DNA of 18,269 nucleotides from NCBI GenBank assembly GCA_029378245.1, contig JARKIF010000442.1, positions 1 to 18,269 of the forward strand. Reading direction: 5' to 3'. Of this stretch, positions 17,393 through 18,269 are shown piece by piece. This stretch comes from Roridomyces roridus (Eukaryota; Basidiomycota; Agaricomycetes; Agaricales; Mycenaceae). Both the position numbers and the translations under genes were made by a program. Each line of letters starts with the position of its first letter. Within the stretch, counting starts at the first letter, position 1. The notes under the pieces are model-generated. The model did no database searches. It was given only the letters and a program-made list of their open reading frames with translations, and was not told the DNA's origin.

Positions 17393-18269
17393 CTAGAAAT
17401 ACACCTCGATGGATACCTCGCGACCGTTCTCCTTGTACTTCTCGAGCCTCTTCAACTCCTCCTTGACCGCATCCAGATGCTCCGGCCGCAAGTCAGAGAA
17501 CTGCACATCAAAATTGGGCACCGTCTCGGTAAGTTCACTCTCCGTCCTAGTCTCCTCCAACGCATCCCAACGCGCGGCAATCATGTCCACAAGGGCCGGG
17601 GCCTGCACCGCCGTCGGCCGAAGGAGTAGAAACTCCAACCGCGGGAGAATCTCCCTGCGTCCGACGGCTTCCCAAAACTCAACGGGAAAGTGCTCGGTCG
17701 ATATGCCGAGCGTACCCATCGCCGTGATGCCATCCAGGTTTCGGAACAGATGTAGCACATCTTCCCCCGGGAGAAAGCCCATGAGGAAGAACAGTGTAAG
17801 CTTGAAGTCGGAACGCGCTTGACATGCTAGAAATTCCGTGACAGGGAAAGTTGTACCTATAAACGTCAAAATATCCAGGCGCGGCGCCACGAGACGGTCC
17901 AATAAGTCGTGCGCGTGGCCTGAGAACGCAGTCAGGAAGAGGGTGTTGAGAAGGCCGAGATGCAGGAGGCGACTGGGGGCAGCATCGGAAGGTTGGATTG
18001 CGATACCTAAGGACGTGATATTGGGGCACTCCACGAGGATATCACACCATGCGTCAGAGGTGAGTGCCGTCCAGGGGAAGTGGACAGCAGTCAGCTGTGC
18101 GCTGATGTGCCGAGGTAGAGAGAAAGCTGGAGCAAAGAATGGGTGTCGTGTAAGAGTTTCGTCTATCGCACTAAGGTCCACTATATTCGGGACCATCAAC
18201 TCCAACTCGGATAACTTGAAAAGCGGCGCCGGTTCGTAGGAAAACTCGCGGAGTAACGGAGCACTGTCA
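17393..18269 (-). CDS. F-box/LRR-like protein, 3' part (runs off the window)
   Basis: A single open frame of about 292 codons on the minus strand stays open to the window edge and ends at the TAG at 17393-17395. It starts in LLREFSYEPAPLFKLSELEL and continues through irregular leucine-rich units such as PNITSLGIAIQP, LLHLGLLNTLFL, APRLDILTFIG and LPRLEFLLLRP. The C-terminus is charged (DAVKEELKRLEKYKENGREV). These features are typical of C-terminal halves of basidiomycete F-box proteins, a very large family thought to choose substrates for SCF ubiquitin ligases. The F-box itself would lie upstream, outside the window. No frameshift was seen. The assignment rests on LRR-like composition, so a non-F-box LRR protein is possible. 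Confidence 0.55.
   Translation of the reverse strand, partial: DSAPLLREFSYEPAPLFKLSELELMVPNIVDLSAIDETLTRHPFFAPAFSLPRHISAQLTAVHFPWTALTSDAWCDILVECPNITSLGIAIQPSDAAPSRLLHLGLLNTLFLTAFSGHAHDLLDRLVAPRLDILTFIGTTFPVTEFLACQARSDFKLTLFFLMGFLPGEDVLHLFRNLDGITAMGTLGISTEHFPVEFWEAVGRREILPRLEFLLLRPTAVQAPALVDMIAARWDALEETRTESELTETVPNFDVQFSDLRPEHLDAVKEELKRLEKYKENGREVSIEVYF

Noticed and set aside
17409..17822. Plus-strand 137-codon open frame
   Set aside because: It mirrors the minus-strand F-box/LRR-like gene; Ser-rich composition is expected from antisense of Leu/Glu-rich codons.

Overview
The window looks like nuclear DNA from a basidiomycete, most likely an Agaricomycete. Genes are cut by many introns of about 43-55 bases with GT(A/G)AGT- or GTGCGT-type donors and CTRAY-like branch sites (CTGAC, CTAAC, CTAAT). 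The protein families I recognise, a Plavaka/CACTA-like transposase and a DUF6698-like companion, are basidiomycete expansions. No bacterial or organelle signals were seen.

Layout. (1) 232-4377, plus strand: a large ten-exon transposase-family gene with a C2HC zinc finger, a conserved catalytic-type core and a long acidic tail. Its frame is broken by about nine single-base indels, yet no stop codon appears when each segment is read in its coding frame. (2) 4576-8044, plus strand, only 198 bases downstream: a second multi-exon gene resembling DUF6698 proteins. It is split inside an exon by about 1.7 kb (5600-7332) holding a CAAC-rich 155-base segment and a solo-LTR-like repeat (copy A). (3) 8045-10680: spliced-looking orphan exons, a small basic minus-strand ORF and several short inverted and direct repeats. 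(4) 10681-14188, plus strand: a secreted CrtC/AttH-like (lipocalin-fold) gene, split inside an exon by about 2.2 kb. The insert holds a hairpin-rich LTR-like segment and copy B of the same long LTR. (5) 14229-15543: a 1.3-kb non-coding DNA element with 67-base terminal inverted repeats about 90% identical. (6) 15544-17392: no convincing gene. (7) 17393-18269, minus strand: the 3' part of an F-box/LRR-like gene running off the window.

Interpretation. The left half appears to be a two-gene mobile unit (transposase plus DUF6698-like partner) that was later invaded by an LTR retroelement. The same LTR family also sits within the insert in the CrtC-like gene. The window is a nest of insertions into exons. 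The strongest leads are the two-gene pairing, the long reverse-oriented LTRs shared by two broken genes, the eight-hairpin cluster at 11363-11688, and the clean TIR element at 14229-15543. The indel-only damage in gene 1 could be recent decay or assembly error. Family names come from memory of conserved motifs, not from a database search.
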